64,000 nucleotides of DNA from an uncultured Pseudomonas sp. (GCF_943846705.1 NZ_OX044366.1:3596001-3660000); one strand, 5' to 3'. Shown: positions 1 through 8,572, counted from the stretch's first letter. The notes: a model not told the origin generated them from the sequence alone. Translations and numbers: made by a program.

Positions 1-1350
1 CGCCGCATCAATCTGGCGCTGGCCATCATGTGCCTGGCACTGGCCGTTATCAGCGGATACGGCGGCCTGGCTACAAGAACGCGCGACCTCATTGGCGGTC
101 ATGACCATCTCATGGAAGGCGGTAGAGACCATGTCCACGGCTTCGCGCTGACGCATGGCGGCCTCGGCCATTTCCTGAGCGACCGTGCTGGAGTTACTCG
201 AGGCGCGATGAATCTGTGTCGCCGCCTGACCAATGCGCTGGATCAACTCACGGATGGCACCGAGAAACTGATTGAACCAACCGGCCAGTTGCGCGGTTTC
301 ATCACTACCGCGTACCGCTAGGCTGCTGGTCAGATCACCTTCACCTTGGGCAATGCTCTCCAGGCCACCCGCCACCGCACGAATCGGCCGCACGATCAGC
401 CCGGCGAAATAGGCGCCAACGCAGGCGAATAGCAGACCCAGCACCAGCGCGATGGCCGCGATAAACCAGGTCAGGCGAGTCGCGGCGCTCATCACTTCAC
501 TCTCGCGAATCAGGCCGACAAAGCGCCAGCCCAGCTTATCGGAAGGCCAGACATTGGCCATGTAGCGCTGACCATCCAACTCGATCTCTACCAGACCCTT
601 CTCGGCGGTGCCGAGCTGGGCATAGGCAGCACCTAATTCATCCAGCTTCTTGAAGTTGTGCGCTGGATCGCTCGGGTCCACCAGTACGGTGCCGTTGTGC
701 TCCATGAGCATCAGGTAGCCGCTGTCGCCCAGCTTGATCTGCTTGACGATATCGGTGAGCTGCTTCAGCGACACGTCAATGTTCATCACCCCGCCCTGGC
801 TGCCCAAACGGTTGGCAAAGCTGCGCACGGTGCTAACCAGCACCACATCGTCATCAGCCCAGTAATAGGCCTCGGTGCGCAGGGTCTTGCCCGGCTCAGC
901 CATGGCGCGCTGATACCAAGGCCGGGTACGCGGGTCGTAGTTGCTCAGATTGGGGTCGCCGGGCCAGAACACATAACCACCCTCCGGCGTGCCCAGCGAC
1001 AGGTAGGCGTAGGCCGGATGGCTGGAGGCCAGGCCGGCGAACAGGTCGAACACGCGCTGGTCTTGCCGGCCCATAGGGATGCCGGCGGCGTTCGCCGAAA
1101 CATAGCTTTTCAGCTCGCTGTCGACAGCCTTGAGTTGCGGCTGGGTGGCAAGGAATTCGACGTTCTGGCTGATGCCCTCGAAGAACAACTGCATGGCGTT
1201 GTCGACCTGGCGGATCTCCCGTGCACTGCTATCGAGGAACGCCGTGCGCGCCTCGCTGCGCAAATTGAGGATGACCAGCACGGCAACCAGAATGATCGGC
1301 ACACAGGCGATAACGGCAAATCCCAGGGTGAGTTTTTGCTTGATGTTCAT
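1..1350 (-). CDS. Methyl-accepting chemotaxis protein with dCache sensor (partial, 3' end outside window)
   Basis: This is a membrane chemoreceptor that passes periplasmic ligand binding to CheA/CheW. Read on the minus strand from the ATG at 1350 (Shine-Dalgarno AGGA just upstream), it starts MNIKQKLTLGF, followed by a first membrane segment. A large periplasmic region carries the dCache signature RTRPWYQRA and a later MNIDVSLKQL segment. A second membrane helix (near residue 285), a HAMP domain (VRPIRAVAGGLESIAQGEGDL) and the start of the cytoplasmic signalling helix follow. The frame is still open at base 1, so the C-terminal hairpin is missing. The R-x-W-Y signature is shared with amino-acid and amine-binding dCache receptors. 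Its place beside methylated-amine genes makes an amine or amino acid ligand plausible, but the ligand cannot be read from the sequence. Confidence 0.9.
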   Translation of the reverse strand, partial: MNIKQKLTLGFAVIACVPIILVAVLVILNLRSEARTAFLDSSAREIRQVDNAMQLFFEGISQNVEFLATQPQLKAVDSELKSYVSANAAGIPMGRQDQRVFDLFAGLASSHPAYAYLSLGTPEGGYVFWPGDPNLSNYDPRTRPWYQRAMAEPGKTLRTEAYYWADDDVVLVSTVRSFANRLGSQGGVMNIDVSLKQLTDIVKQIKLGDSGYLMLMEHNGTVLVDPSDPAHNFKKLDELGAAYAQLGTAEKGLVEIELDGQRYMANVWPSDKLGWRFVGLIRESEVMSAATRLTWFIAAIALVLGLLFACVGAYFAGLIVRPIRAVAGGLESIAQGEGDLTSSLAVRGSDETAQLAGWFNQFLGAIRELIQRIGQAATQIHRASSNSSTVAQEMAEAAMRQREAVDMVSTAFHEMVMTANEVARSCSQAAVSADNGQCQAHDGQRQIDAA

Positions 1351-1408
1351 CCTCTATCCTTACTGTGAGAGGCTGTTCGACGGGCAGAATAAATTTGCAC
1401 ATATTCCA

Positions 1409-1429
1409 TATTATGGTATACCAATAATA
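1409..1429. promoter_or_regulatory. Operator-like palindrome TGGTATACCA
   Basis: A perfect 10-bp palindrome, TGGTATACCA at 1414-1423, is flanked by near-symmetric TATTA and TAATA arms. It lies between the divergent chemoreceptor and flavin monooxygenase genes. The shape resembles operators of FCD-type GntR regulators. No such regulator is encoded in the window, so the binding protein is unknown. Confidence 0.4.
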
Positions 1430-1554
1430 CGCAACATGCGGAGTCTTCTGACTGGCCTAGCCACAGATGCACAGCGATAAAGCGCGCAGCGCTCTTTACC
1501 CCCGAGGCCAGCCCAGCGCTGAGGCCCAATACACCCAGGTTCGAGGTAAGCGTC

Positions 1555-2598
1555 ATGAAATTTTCTTTGTTCGTGCACATGGAGCGCTACGACGAGCAGG
1601 TCAGCCATCGTCAACTGTTCGAGAATCTCACCGAACTGACTCTGATGGCCGAGGCCGGCGGTTTCAGCACCGTGTGGATCGGCGAGCACCACGCGATGGA
1701 ATACACCATCTCGCCGAGCCCGATGCCGTTGCTCTCTTACTTGGCCGGCAAGACCACCACCATTCGTCTCGGTGCAGGCACCATCATCGCGCCGTTCTGG
1801 CACCCCATTCGCGTGGCCGGCGAATGCGCCCTGCTCGATGTAATCAGCAACGGCCGCATGGAAGTGGGCCTGGCCCGCGGTGCCTACCAGTACGAATTCG
1901 ACCGCATGGCCGGCGGCATGCCGGCCTCCTCCGGTGGCCAGCACCTGCGTGAGATGGTCCCAGTGGTACAAGCGCTGTGGAAGGGCGACTACGCCCACGA
2001 TGGCGAACTGTGGAAGTTCCCCACCTCCACCTCTTCACCCAAGCCCATTCAGCAACCCGGCCCACCGGTATGGATTGCTGCACGCGACCCCGACTCACAC
2101 AACTTCGCCGTGAAGAACGGTTGCAACGTGATGGTCACGCCGCTGATGAAGGGTGACGAAGAAGTTGTCGACCTGATGAACAAGTTCGAAACCGCCCTGA
2201 GCAACAACCCAGACGTGCCACGTCCGCAATTGATGGTGCTGCGCCATACCCACGTGCACAGCAAGGATGACCCCGAAGGCTGGAAAATTGGCGCTCAGGC
2301 CATCTCGCGTTTCTACCGCACCTTCGACGCCTGGTTCGGCAACAAGCAGACCCCAGTTAATGGTCTGCTGCCGCCTAGCCCGGAAGAAAAATTCAAGGAC
2401 CGCCCAGAGTTCGAACTGGAGAACATCCACAAGAACACCATGATCGGCACCCCGGAAGAAATCATCGCGCGGATCAAGCACTACCAGGAACTGGGTGTAG
2501 ATGAGTTCAGCTTCTGGGCCGACAATGGCTTGTCCCACGCCGAGAAAAAGCAATCTCTGGAATTGTTTATCAAGCACGTAGTACCAGCTTTCCGCTGA
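1555..2598 (+). CDS. LLM-class flavin-dependent oxidoreductase (luciferase-like monooxygenase)
   Basis: This 347-aa protein belongs to the bacterial luciferase-like superfamily, which uses reduced FMN and oxygen to oxidise small organic substrates. It starts MKFSLFVHMERYDEQ after the ribosome site GAGGTAA. Typical features are the early segment STVWIGEHH (about residues 40-48), the strand RLGAGTIIAPFWHP and the conserved GRMEVGLARGAYQYEF (about 101-116). Near the end, GTPEEIIARIKHYQELGVDE is the usual C-terminal family block. It is followed by an isochorismatase-like hydrolase and an NCS1 permease. This pairing recalls RutA plus RutB in pyrimidine catabolism, although the protein does not look like RutA itself. 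The substrate is unknown, and a separate flavin reductase must be supplied from outside the window. Confidence 0.85.
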   Translation: MKFSLFVHMERYDEQVSHRQLFENLTELTLMAEAGGFSTVWIGEHHAMEYTISPSPMPLLSYLAGKTTTIRLGAGTIIAPFWHPIRVAGECALLDVISNGRMEVGLARGAYQYEFDRMAGGMPASSGGQHLREMVPVVQALWKGDYAHDGELWKFPTSTSSPKPIQQPGPPVWIAARDPDSHNFAVKNGCNVMVTPLMKGDEEVVDLMNKFETALSNNPDVPRPQLMVLRHTHVHSKDDPEGWKIGAQAISRFYRTFDAWFGNKQTPVNGLLPPSPEEKFKDRPEFELENIHKNTMIGTPEEIIARIKHYQELGVDEFSFWADNGLSHAEKKQSLELFIKHVVPAFR

Positions 2599-2650
2599 GT
2601 CATCGCGTTACGCGGCCGGATCGGGCGATCCGGCTGCGCACTCCATAAAT

Positions 2651-2821
2651 ATGGTTGACAGCCCCATGAACAAAGGCCTGATCACCTGCAACGCCCAACC
2701 ACTGCCCGGAGCCGCAATGGCTTATCTGCGCGGCAAGTGGACCCCTGGGCATGTTCATCTCAAGCGCCTACGCGCCTCTGTCTCGGCCAAGCAAAATGGC
2801 TTCTGGCAAATAGTCACCTGA
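2651..2821 (+). other. Gap of about 350 bases between genes; short unassigned ORF
   Basis: The stretch 2599-2951 has no recognisable gene. The only open frame of note encodes 56 residues starting MVDSPMNKGL, with no convincing ribosome site and no family I recognise. It may be a decayed fragment or non-coding leader DNA. Confidence 0.15.
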
Positions 2822-2951
2822 GCAACTCCTCCCGCTGAACTCACCTGGTTGCCGGCTCGATCACTCGAGTTTCCGGCCATAGCGCCCGTGCATCAACGAC
2901 GCCATGGCGCGCGCCGCCAGCTTTTCTGCACAACAAAAACAAGAGTTGCTT

Positions 2952-3626
2952 ATGCGAACTAATATCGCTTACCTGATCATCGACATGCAGCAGGAGGACG
3001 GATTCCCCCTGCACAACATCGAGACCGTGATCGACAACAGCGCCGCGCTGATCGTTGCTGCGCGCGCCGCCGGCATTCCGCTGATCTACACCCGTCACGT
3101 CAACAACGCCGACGCCTCCAACTTACCGCCCGGCGAGCCGCTGGACAGCAGCGGACGCCCGGCCAGCTATTGCGCCGGCACTCGCCAGGTGGAAATCCTT
3201 CCGCGCCTGGCGCCTCAATCTGGCGACCGGGTGATCGATAAACCCCGTTACAGCGCCTTCCACGCCAGCGAACTAGATGCACAGCTCAAGCAGCTCGGGG
3301 TGGACCGACTGATGGTCTCCGGGGTGCTTACCGATGCCTGCGTACTCTCCACGGTGCTCGATGCCTTTGCCCTGGGCTATCGGGTCGACCTGATCGTCGA
3401 CGCATGCACCTCGACCACCAGTGCGGCGCACTACTCCTCACTGCTGATCATGGCCAACTGGGTCTACGCCATCGAACTGTTCAGTTGCCAAGAGTACCTG
3501 CGCGCCTTGCGTGGGGAAGCTTTCAGCTCCTGCAAGCCAAGCGCTCCAGACCTCTTCGCCCATCAACCCGACATGCTTCCGCAGGCCATCGCCCGCCTCG
3601 AAGCCAGCCTTCAGCCACAGGAGTGA
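2952..3626 (+). CDS. Isochorismatase-family cysteine hydrolase
   Basis: This 224-aa hydrolase has the isochorismatase/nicotinamidase fold. The Asp-Lys-Cys triad is visible: Asp in LIIDMQQEDG (about residue 11), Lys in VIDKPRYSAF (about 97) and the nucleophilic Cys in LTDACVLST (about 131). Family members hydrolyse amides, ureido acids or N-carbamoyl compounds. The start was taken at ATG 2952 (MRTNIAYLII), which has AAGAG upstream and begins directly at the first fold strand; an ATG at 2904 would add 16 residues with no family match. The NCS1 permease begins five bases after the stop, so the two are co-transcribed. Paired with the upstream flavin monooxygenase, it may act on a ring-opened nitrogen heterocycle, as RutB does, or on a carbamoylated amine. 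The substrate is inferred only. Confidence 0.85.
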   Translation: MRTNIAYLIIDMQQEDGFPLHNIETVIDNSAALIVAARAAGIPLIYTRHVNNADASNLPPGEPLDSSGRPASYCAGTRQVEILPRLAPQSGDRVIDKPRYSAFHASELDAQLKQLGVDRLMVSGVLTDACVLSTVLDAFALGYRVDLIVDACTSTTSAAHYSSLLIMANWVYAIELFSCQEYLRALRGEAFSSCKPSAPDLFAHQPDMLPQAIARLEASLQPQE

Positions 3627-3631
3627 CCATC

Positions 3632-4996
3632 ATGAATGTCGAAAAACGCAGCATCGATTTCATTCCCGAAAACGAACGCTATGGCAAACCCGGCTCGCTG
3701 TTCTACATCTGGTTCGGCGCCAACATGAACATCACCACCATCGCCTCCGGCGTGTTGCCCGTGGCCATCGGCCTAAACCTGTTCTGGAGCGCCGTAGCGA
3801 TCATTCTCGGCTCCCTGATCGGCGCCATCTTCATGGCGTCCCACTCGGCACAAGGCCCCAAGCTGGGAATCCCGCAGATGATCCAGAGCCGTGCTCAGTT
3901 CGGCGTGATCGGCGCAGTGCTGCCATTGCTGTTCGTGATGCTCATCTACCTGGGCTTCTTCGTCAGTAACACCTTGCTGGCCGCCCAGGCCATCGAGTCG
4001 GTCAGCCCCCTGAACGGTAATGGCAACATCTACCTGATCGGCGCGTTGTGCTTCGTCGTGGCGCTCTACGGCTACCGGCTGATTCACCGTCTGCAAAAGG
4101 TGCTGTCGTGCCTTTCCATCCTGGTATTTCTGATCGCCTCGGCGCTCGCCCTCGGCCTGCCAATCCCCGCTGAGCAATGGTCGCCTGCCGGTTTCTCGCT
4201 AGCGAAGTTCCTCGTGGCAGTGAGCATCGCCGTCACCTGGCAGCTCTCTTACGCGCCCTATGTGGCGGACTACTCGCGATATCTGCCGACTTCTACGCGA
4301 ACCTCTCAGGTGTTCTGGTACAGCTACGCCGGTACCGTGTTAGGTGGGGGCTGGATGATGATTCTCGGCGCAGTACTCAGCGTGGCCATCAGCGGTTTCT
4401 CCGACAACGTTGGTAGCCACCTGGCGCAAATGTTCGGGCCTGCTGCGGTGCTGATGTTCGTCTTCATCGTCTACGGCCAGGTGGCGATCAACGTGTTCAA
4501 TCTGTACGGCGCCTTCATGTCGACTATCACGGTGATCGAACCCTTCTCGCGCCTGCGCGTGACGCCCAGCGTGCGGGGTGTGTTCATGCTCCTCATCAGC
4601 ATCATCGCCACGGCGCTGTGCACCATCAGCCAAGATAACTTTATCGATTACTTCCTCAACTTCATCTTCTTCATGAGCTACTTCCTCATTCCCTGGACTG
4701 CCATCAACCTGGTCGACTACTACTTGGTGAGGAAAGGCAACTACTGCGTGCCAGACATCTTCGACCTGAACGGTCGCTATGGACGGGTAAATCTGGTGGC
4801 CTGCGGCAGCTTTATTCTGGCCATCCTGCTGGAAGTGCCGTTTATGAATACGACCCTCTATGTCGGCCCCATCGCCACTGCCCTGGATGGTATCGACCTG
4901 GCCTGGGTCATAGGCTTGCTGGTCCCTGCCCTGACCTATTACTTCGCAATGAAGCGCGGCTCAGTGGTGAAGCTTGAGCAGGAACTAACCTCCTAA
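3632..4996 (+). CDS. NCS1-family purine/cytosine/hydantoin-type permease
   Basis: This is a 454-aa inner-membrane transporter of the nucleobase:cation symporter-1 family, with about twelve hydrophobic segments. The N-terminal YGKPGSLFYIWFGANMNI (about residues 15-32) and the SRAQFGVIGAVLPL helix are typical of cytosine and purine permeases. ATG 3632 is preceded by AGGAG eight bases upstream; the in-frame extension to 3404 overlaps the hydrolase gene and carries no family sequence. It follows the hydrolase in the same operon, which suggests uptake of a heterocyclic or ureido nitrogen source for the two enzymes. Hydantoin, allantoin, cytosine and purines are all transported within this family, so the cargo is open. 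Confidence 0.88.
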   Translation: MNVEKRSIDFIPENERYGKPGSLFYIWFGANMNITTIASGVLPVAIGLNLFWSAVAIILGSLIGAIFMASHSAQGPKLGIPQMIQSRAQFGVIGAVLPLLFVMLIYLGFFVSNTLLAAQAIESVSPLNGNGNIYLIGALCFVVALYGYRLIHRLQKVLSCLSILVFLIASALALGLPIPAEQWSPAGFSLAKFLVAVSIAVTWQLSYAPYVADYSRYLPTSTRTSQVFWYSYAGTVLGGGWMMILGAVLSVAISGFSDNVGSHLAQMFGPAAVLMFVFIVYGQVAINVFNLYGAFMSTITVIEPFSRLRVTPSVRGVFMLLISIIATALCTISQDNFIDYFLNFIFFMSYFLIPWTAINLVDYYLVRKGNYCVPDIFDLNGRYGRVNLVACGSFILAILLEVPFMNTTLYVGPIATALDGIDLAWVIGLLVPALTYYFAMKRGSVVKLEQELTS

Positions 4997-5021
4997 CCAA
5001 TGCCCCCTCCCTTCCCCACTA

Positions 5022-5047
5022 CCCCCTCTCTCTGCAAGGAGAGGGGG
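5022..5047. terminator. Hairpin between convergent permease and LuxR-type regulator
   Basis: CCCCCTCTC at 5022-5030 pairs perfectly with GAGAGGGGG at 5039-5047 across an 8-base loop. It lies between two converging genes, so it probably stops transcription from both sides. There is no clear T-tract. Confidence 0.45.
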
Positions 5048-5103
5048 ACCCAAGGCGAACCTGACTGAATCGCTCCAACTTCAATTCAATAACCGTGATG
5101 CAC

Positions 5104-5790
5104 TCAGCTCCTGCAGCCGTCCCCGTGAACTTCAAAGATGGCGCCCTCTACCCCGAGAACTTCTCCGGTCGCCGAGTAGACGCCTACGCCCTTCTCCCAC
5201 ACCGCTTTGATCTGACCATCAGCGCAGCGGATGCGGTAGTTCAGTTGGTAGGGCTCATTGCGCAGCAATGCGTACTGCACGCAATACCAGATGTAATCCA
5301 CGTATTCGGGAAGGATCAGCGCGCCATAGTGATGCTCAGGGTTATTCGATAAATAATCAGGCGAATAACCCGTCAGGTCCTTACAGCCGGCACTGACATA
5401 TTGCATCGGCCAGTTACGCTGGTTGTCACCCCGGTAGATCAATCCGGGTAGCTCATCAATCAGCCCGCCAATACCCGCCATTGGATTGGCTACGTGCTTA
5501 ACGCTCGGGTTCTGCACTGGCAGTGGTTGGACGCTGGCATCGCTGCGATGCACCCACGTTGCCAGTTCCAGGCGCGAAGTCAGACGGAATTTGCGTAGCA
5601 GGTTGCGCACGTAAATTTTTACCGTGCCATCACTGATACCCAATTCGCGGGCAATTTGTTTGTTGTTCAAGCCATTGGCAATCAAGCCCAGTGTCTGGCT
5701 TTCACGCTCGGTCAGTTCGCCCGGCAACACCTCGGGTGGCACAACACGCTGTGGCCGCGTGGCGGATAGCAACAGACTGGCGTTGGTCAT
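5104..5790 (-). CDS. LuxR/NarL-type regulator with N-terminal HTH and C-terminal PAS domain
   Basis: This 228-aa transcription regulator has its LuxR-type helix-turn-helix at the front: LTERESQTLGLIANGLNNKQ, followed by ARELGISDGTVKIYVRNLL (residues 26-64). A linker leads to a PAS domain of the PAS_3 type in the second half, with LPGLIYRGD, CKDLTGYSPDY and IRCADGQIKAVWEKG (about 115-220). The usual order in PAS-LuxR proteins is sensor first, DNA-binding last, so this layout is reversed. The ribosome site GAGGAGG precedes ATG 5790. It is divergent from the dimethylamine monooxygenase operon across about 260 bases and is a candidate regulator of that operon or of the convergent permease cluster. 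A PAS domain suggests haem, flavin or small-molecule sensing, but no cofactor residue can be assigned. Confidence 0.85.
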   Translation of the reverse strand: MTNASLLLSATRPQRVVPPEVLPGELTERESQTLGLIANGLNNKQIARELGISDGTVKIYVRNLLRKFRLTSRLELATWVHRSDASVQPLPVQNPSVKHVANPMAGIGGLIDELPGLIYRGDNQRNWPMQYVSAGCKDLTGYSPDYLSNNPEHHYGALILPEYVDYIWYCVQYALLRNEPYQLNYRIRCADGQIKAVWEKGVGVYSATGEVLGVEGAIFEVHGDGCRS

Positions 5791-5908
5791 CGTTCTCCTC
5801 CTCAGCTGCGATTGAACCGTGGCTTAACAGACTCAGAACAACAGCAATTTACGTGCCCGCCAATCGCACTACCCCTTTGTGCGTACCCCCTCTTGCTGAT
5901 TGACCAAT

Positions 5909-5943
5909 TTTTCCCACGGGGAAAATATATTCCCAGACAGGAA
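5909..5943. promoter_or_regulatory. Operator-like GGGAA/TTCCC repeats before the dmm operon
   Basis: TTTTCCC-acg-GGGAAAA (5909-5925) is a perfect inverted repeat, and GGGAAAATATATTCCC (5919-5934) overlaps it, followed by a GGAAA half-site at 5940. The same half-sites with similar spacing occur before gmaS, the XRE-cupin gene and purU2. A possible -35 element TTGACC lies at 5900-5905, so a bound protein would cover the promoter. The regulator is inferred to be the XRE-cupin protein. Confidence 0.6.
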
Positions 5944-6050
5944 ACGGTAGCTCACCCGCAAAACCGTGTTTCTCATGCACCAAGTAAACGCCTCACTGCA
6001 TCACCACGGGGCATAAATGGCGATTGGCGCAAGCCAGCAAGAGGATCGAC

Positions 6051-6584
6051 ATGAGCACTACAGCCAAACAGTTTCCCACCAGCGTACCGCGCTATTGCCG
6101 CAGTGAACCCAGCCCGATGGCGACTCATCACCTGCTGGTTTCGCAGGGCAGAAACTGCACCGAGCAGGCTCGCATCGTCGCCAGCCTAGGCAGCACGTCG
6201 GTACCTATGGCTCATCTGACTTTGACTGACTTCGCCAGCTCAGCCGACCTGCAACGCGCCATGCTCAGCACATTGCGCGAAGCCAAAGTGGGTTTGCGCA
6301 TTTACTTATTGGGCGATGAAGACTTTATTTGGCCGCTGCACGCACTGGCCCGTGTGGCCGGTTTGCAACCTGAAGAGATTGAGGTGGTGCCGAGTGCCAG
6401 TGGCGGTCATGCCATCTACTGCGTGCATTGCTCAACCACCCAACATGGCGCCCTCGAAAGCCCCCACACCTGTACAGAATGTGGCGTGGTGCTTGAGATT
6501 CGCCAGCATTTTTCCAGGCGCCTGGGTGCTTATCTCGGCGTTTGCGCCGACGCTCGCCAGCCTTTTGCGCCGGTGCAAGCATGA
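6051..6584 (+). CDS. dmmA: Dimethylamine monooxygenase small subunit, DmmA-like
   Basis: This 177-aa protein matches the DmmA-like family found only beside haem-dependent N-demethylase genes. The N-terminal half has a Rossmann-like pattern (MATHHLLVSQGRN, then GLRIYLLGDEDF). The C-terminal half holds a zinc-ribbon-like pair, CVHC and CTEC (about residues 124-148), which probably binds a metal and tethers or shields electron-transfer partners. ATG 6051 was chosen because GAGG precedes it; a TTG at 6024 has no ribosome site. The next gene overlaps by four bases (ATGA), so translation is coupled. It is the first gene of the methylated-amine operon. Subunit letters differ between published descriptions of Dmm and HODM, so the symbol rests on family name rather than on gene order. 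Confidence 0.75.
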   Translation: MSTTAKQFPTSVPRYCRSEPSPMATHHLLVSQGRNCTEQARIVASLGSTSVPMAHLTLTDFASSADLQRAMLSTLREAKVGLRIYLLGDEDFIWPLHALARVAGLQPEEIEVVPSASGGHAIYCVHCSTTQHGALESPHTCTECGVVLEIRQHFSRRLGAYLGVCADARQPFAPVQA

Positions 6585-7510
6585 GCGGTTTTATTCCGGT
6601 GCGCGTAACCGACATACGCCAAGTCACCCCGGTGATCCGGGAAGTCAGCCTGCAGCCACTCGGCAGTGCATTGCCCGCGTTCTCGGCTGGCAGTCACATC
6701 CAAGTGCTGCTGCCCAACGGCAAGCGCAACGCCTACTCGCTGCTCAGCGACCCACTGGATACGCGCCACTACCGGATCGCCGTGCGCCATCAGGACGACT
6801 CGCGCGGTGGCTCACGCTATGTGCATGAGCAGTTACAGGTCGGTGATGAATTACGTATTGCGCCGCCTGCCAATCTCTTCCCGCTGCACAACGAGGCGCA
6901 CCTGCACATTCTGCTCGCCGCCGGGATTGGTATTACCCCATTCATCCCTTACTGCGCAGAGCTGCTACGACGCGGCGCACCATTTGAGCTGCATTACGCC
7001 TACCGCGGCGGCGTCAGCGATGCCTATGTGGCACAGCTGCGTGAGCTCATCGGTGAGCGCCTGCACTGCTATGACAGCCCGCAGCAGCGCCTTGACCTCA
7101 AGTACGTGCTCAGCAACCGACCGCTGGGCAGTCACATCTATGCCTGCGGCCCACAGCGGCTGCTCGATGACCTGCACCAGCAAGCGGCAACGCTCGGCTG
7201 GAGTGACAGCCGTATTCACTGCGAAGCCTTTACTGCCGCGCAATCGGGCGAGCCATTCAGCGTGCAACTGCTGCGCAGTCAGCAACAGCTGAGTGTCGGC
7301 GCTGATCAAAGTCTGCTCGAGGCCCTCGAAGCCGCCGGCGTCGAGGTACCGAACCTGTGTCGCGGCGGCGTTTGCGGCCAATGCCAAACCGCTTACCTGC
7401 AAGGCGATGTTGAGCACCGTGATCACTTTCTGAGCCCCGAAGAACAAACCGCCAGCCTGATGCCCTGCGTCTCGCGCGGTTGCGGCCAGCCCCTTTTGCT
7501 CGACCTTTAG
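6581..7510 (+). CDS. dmmB: Dimethylamine monooxygenase reductase subunit (FMN/NAD(P)H, 2Fe-2S)
   Basis: This is a 309-aa reductase of the phthalate dioxygenase reductase type, feeding electrons from NAD(P)H to the haem oxygenase subunit encoded next. The order of domains is a flavin-binding barrel with RNAYSLLSDP (about residue 50), an NAD(P)H domain with AAGIGITPFIPY (about 109-120), and a C-terminal plant-type ferredoxin domain with CRGGVCGQCQ and a fourth Cys in LMPCVSRG (about 262-305). The start at 6581 overlaps the stop of the preceding gene as ATGA. The upstream in-frame ATG at 6542 lies inside that gene and is unlikely. All four iron-sulphur cysteines are present, so the enzyme should be active. 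The partner is inferred from gene order. Confidence 0.85.
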   Translation: MSGFIPVRVTDIRQVTPVIREVSLQPLGSALPAFSAGSHIQVLLPNGKRNAYSLLSDPLDTRHYRIAVRHQDDSRGGSRYVHEQLQVGDELRIAPPANLFPLHNEAHLHILLAAGIGITPFIPYCAELLRRGAPFELHYAYRGGVSDAYVAQLRELIGERLHCYDSPQQRLDLKYVLSNRPLGSHIYACGPQRLLDDLHQQAATLGWSDSRIHCEAFTAAQSGEPFSVQLLRSQQQLSVGADQSLLEALEAAGVEVPNLCRGGVCGQCQTAYLQGDVEHRDHFLSPEEQTASLMPCVSRGCGQPLLLDL

Positions 7511-7521
7511 GAGACGTATTT

Positions 7522-8538
7522 ATGAGCCTGACTTTTAAGCCGCTGGAGAGTTATCACCAGGACTTCAGCTTCCGTAACAGCGAAGAGGCCATACAGCGCT
7601 TTCCGTTTCCGTTCCCTGAAGACCAGTACATGTACTCGGTGAATCTGGAACCGGCCACCTCGCGCGATCCCGGTTCTATTTTCGAGCACTGCTTCGACAT
7701 CGATGAGCACTACCGCTCGGAAATGGCCGAGCGCGGCCGAGTACTGGAGCGCGATCCGCGCCGTTGCTTAGTGATGCCGCATATGCAAACCGCAGCCTGG
7801 GACACCCTGGCCATGTTGATGGAGCACCTCAGCCAGGACTATCCACAATGGTTCGCCCTGAGCCGCGACGGTGATCAATGGCAGTGGCAAAACCACGCTC
7901 TGGGTATCGAGCAACACTTCACTTATGGCGATGCCGATACGCTGCCATGTGAGCCGCTGGAATATATCGGCCGTCAGGTGCAGGGCGACTTCGCCTTGCT
8001 CGACCAGCGCGACGGTGACCTGTTCATGGATGCCGGCATCGTTACCTGCCCGGCCGACTGGTCCCTGGCATTCGATGCCGGCATGAGCTTCAAGCAATGG
8101 CACTCGCCGGTGCCGATGGCCCATCAGATGGGCGTATTCGACCGTGCGTTGAAGTATCTGGTGAACATCCAGGTCGGCCAGCCAGTGCGCCGCCTGAACT
8201 GGACACTGACCATCAACCCGCGCCTCGACACCTCGCCGGAAACCTTCCACGAGTGGGGCAGCGATCGCGCCAGCATCACCCCGGAAAACGTCGGCAGCCT
8301 CGTCCATCTGCGCGTCGAGCTCCAGGTCATGGCTCGCTTGCCGCGCTCCAACGCGCTGATGTTCAGCATCCGTACCTACCTGATCAGCATGGACGAACTG
8401 GTGACCCAGCCCGCCTGGGCCCAACGCCTGCACCGCGTGCTGCGCGACCTGCCGGACGCGATTGCCGACTACAAGGGCATGACCCTCTATCGCCAGACAC
8501 TGGTGGATTGGCTCAGCCAATTCGACAGCCAGGCCTGA
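7522..8538 (+). CDS. Haem-dependent oxidative N-demethylase catalytic subunit (DUF3445)
   Basis: This 338-aa protein is the DUF3445 subunit, a haem-binding PAS-like fold that oxidises dimethylamine to methylamine and formaldehyde. Recognisable family stretches are FPFPEDQYMYSVNLEP (about residues 27-42), DAGIVTCPADWSLAFDAGM (about 171-189) and a C-terminal ITPENVGSLVHLRVELQVM followed by RSNALMFSIRTYL. The start at 7522 has GGAGA upstream. The reductase gene ends eleven bases before it and a GcvT-like gene follows after 34 bases. That arrangement is the four-subunit monooxygenase seen in Pseudomonas mendocina and marine roseobacters. Literature letters for this subunit vary, so no symbol is given. 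Confidence 0.85.
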   Translation: MSLTFKPLESYHQDFSFRNSEEAIQRFPFPFPEDQYMYSVNLEPATSRDPGSIFEHCFDIDEHYRSEMAERGRVLERDPRRCLVMPHMQTAAWDTLAMLMEHLSQDYPQWFALSRDGDQWQWQNHALGIEQHFTYGDADTLPCEPLEYIGRQVQGDFALLDQRDGDLFMDAGIVTCPADWSLAFDAGMSFKQWHSPVPMAHQMGVFDRALKYLVNIQVGQPVRRLNWTLTINPRLDTSPETFHEWGSDRASITPENVGSLVHLRVELQVMARLPRSNALMFSIRTYLISMDELVTQPAWAQRLHRVLRDLPDAIADYKGMTLYRQTLVDWLSQFDSQA

Positions 8539-8572
8539 ACCCTACTTACGACCTCAGAAAAGGACATTAACC

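Noticed and set aside
2651..2821. A 56-codon ORF between the flavin monooxygenase and hydrolase genes
   Set aside because: No good ribosome site and no family resemblance; kept only as a low-confidence note.
6019..6040. A possible sigma-54 promoter just before dmmA (TGGCG...GCAAGC)
   Set aside because: The GG to GC spacing and the -12 element do not fit the consensus, and it lies too close to the start codon.
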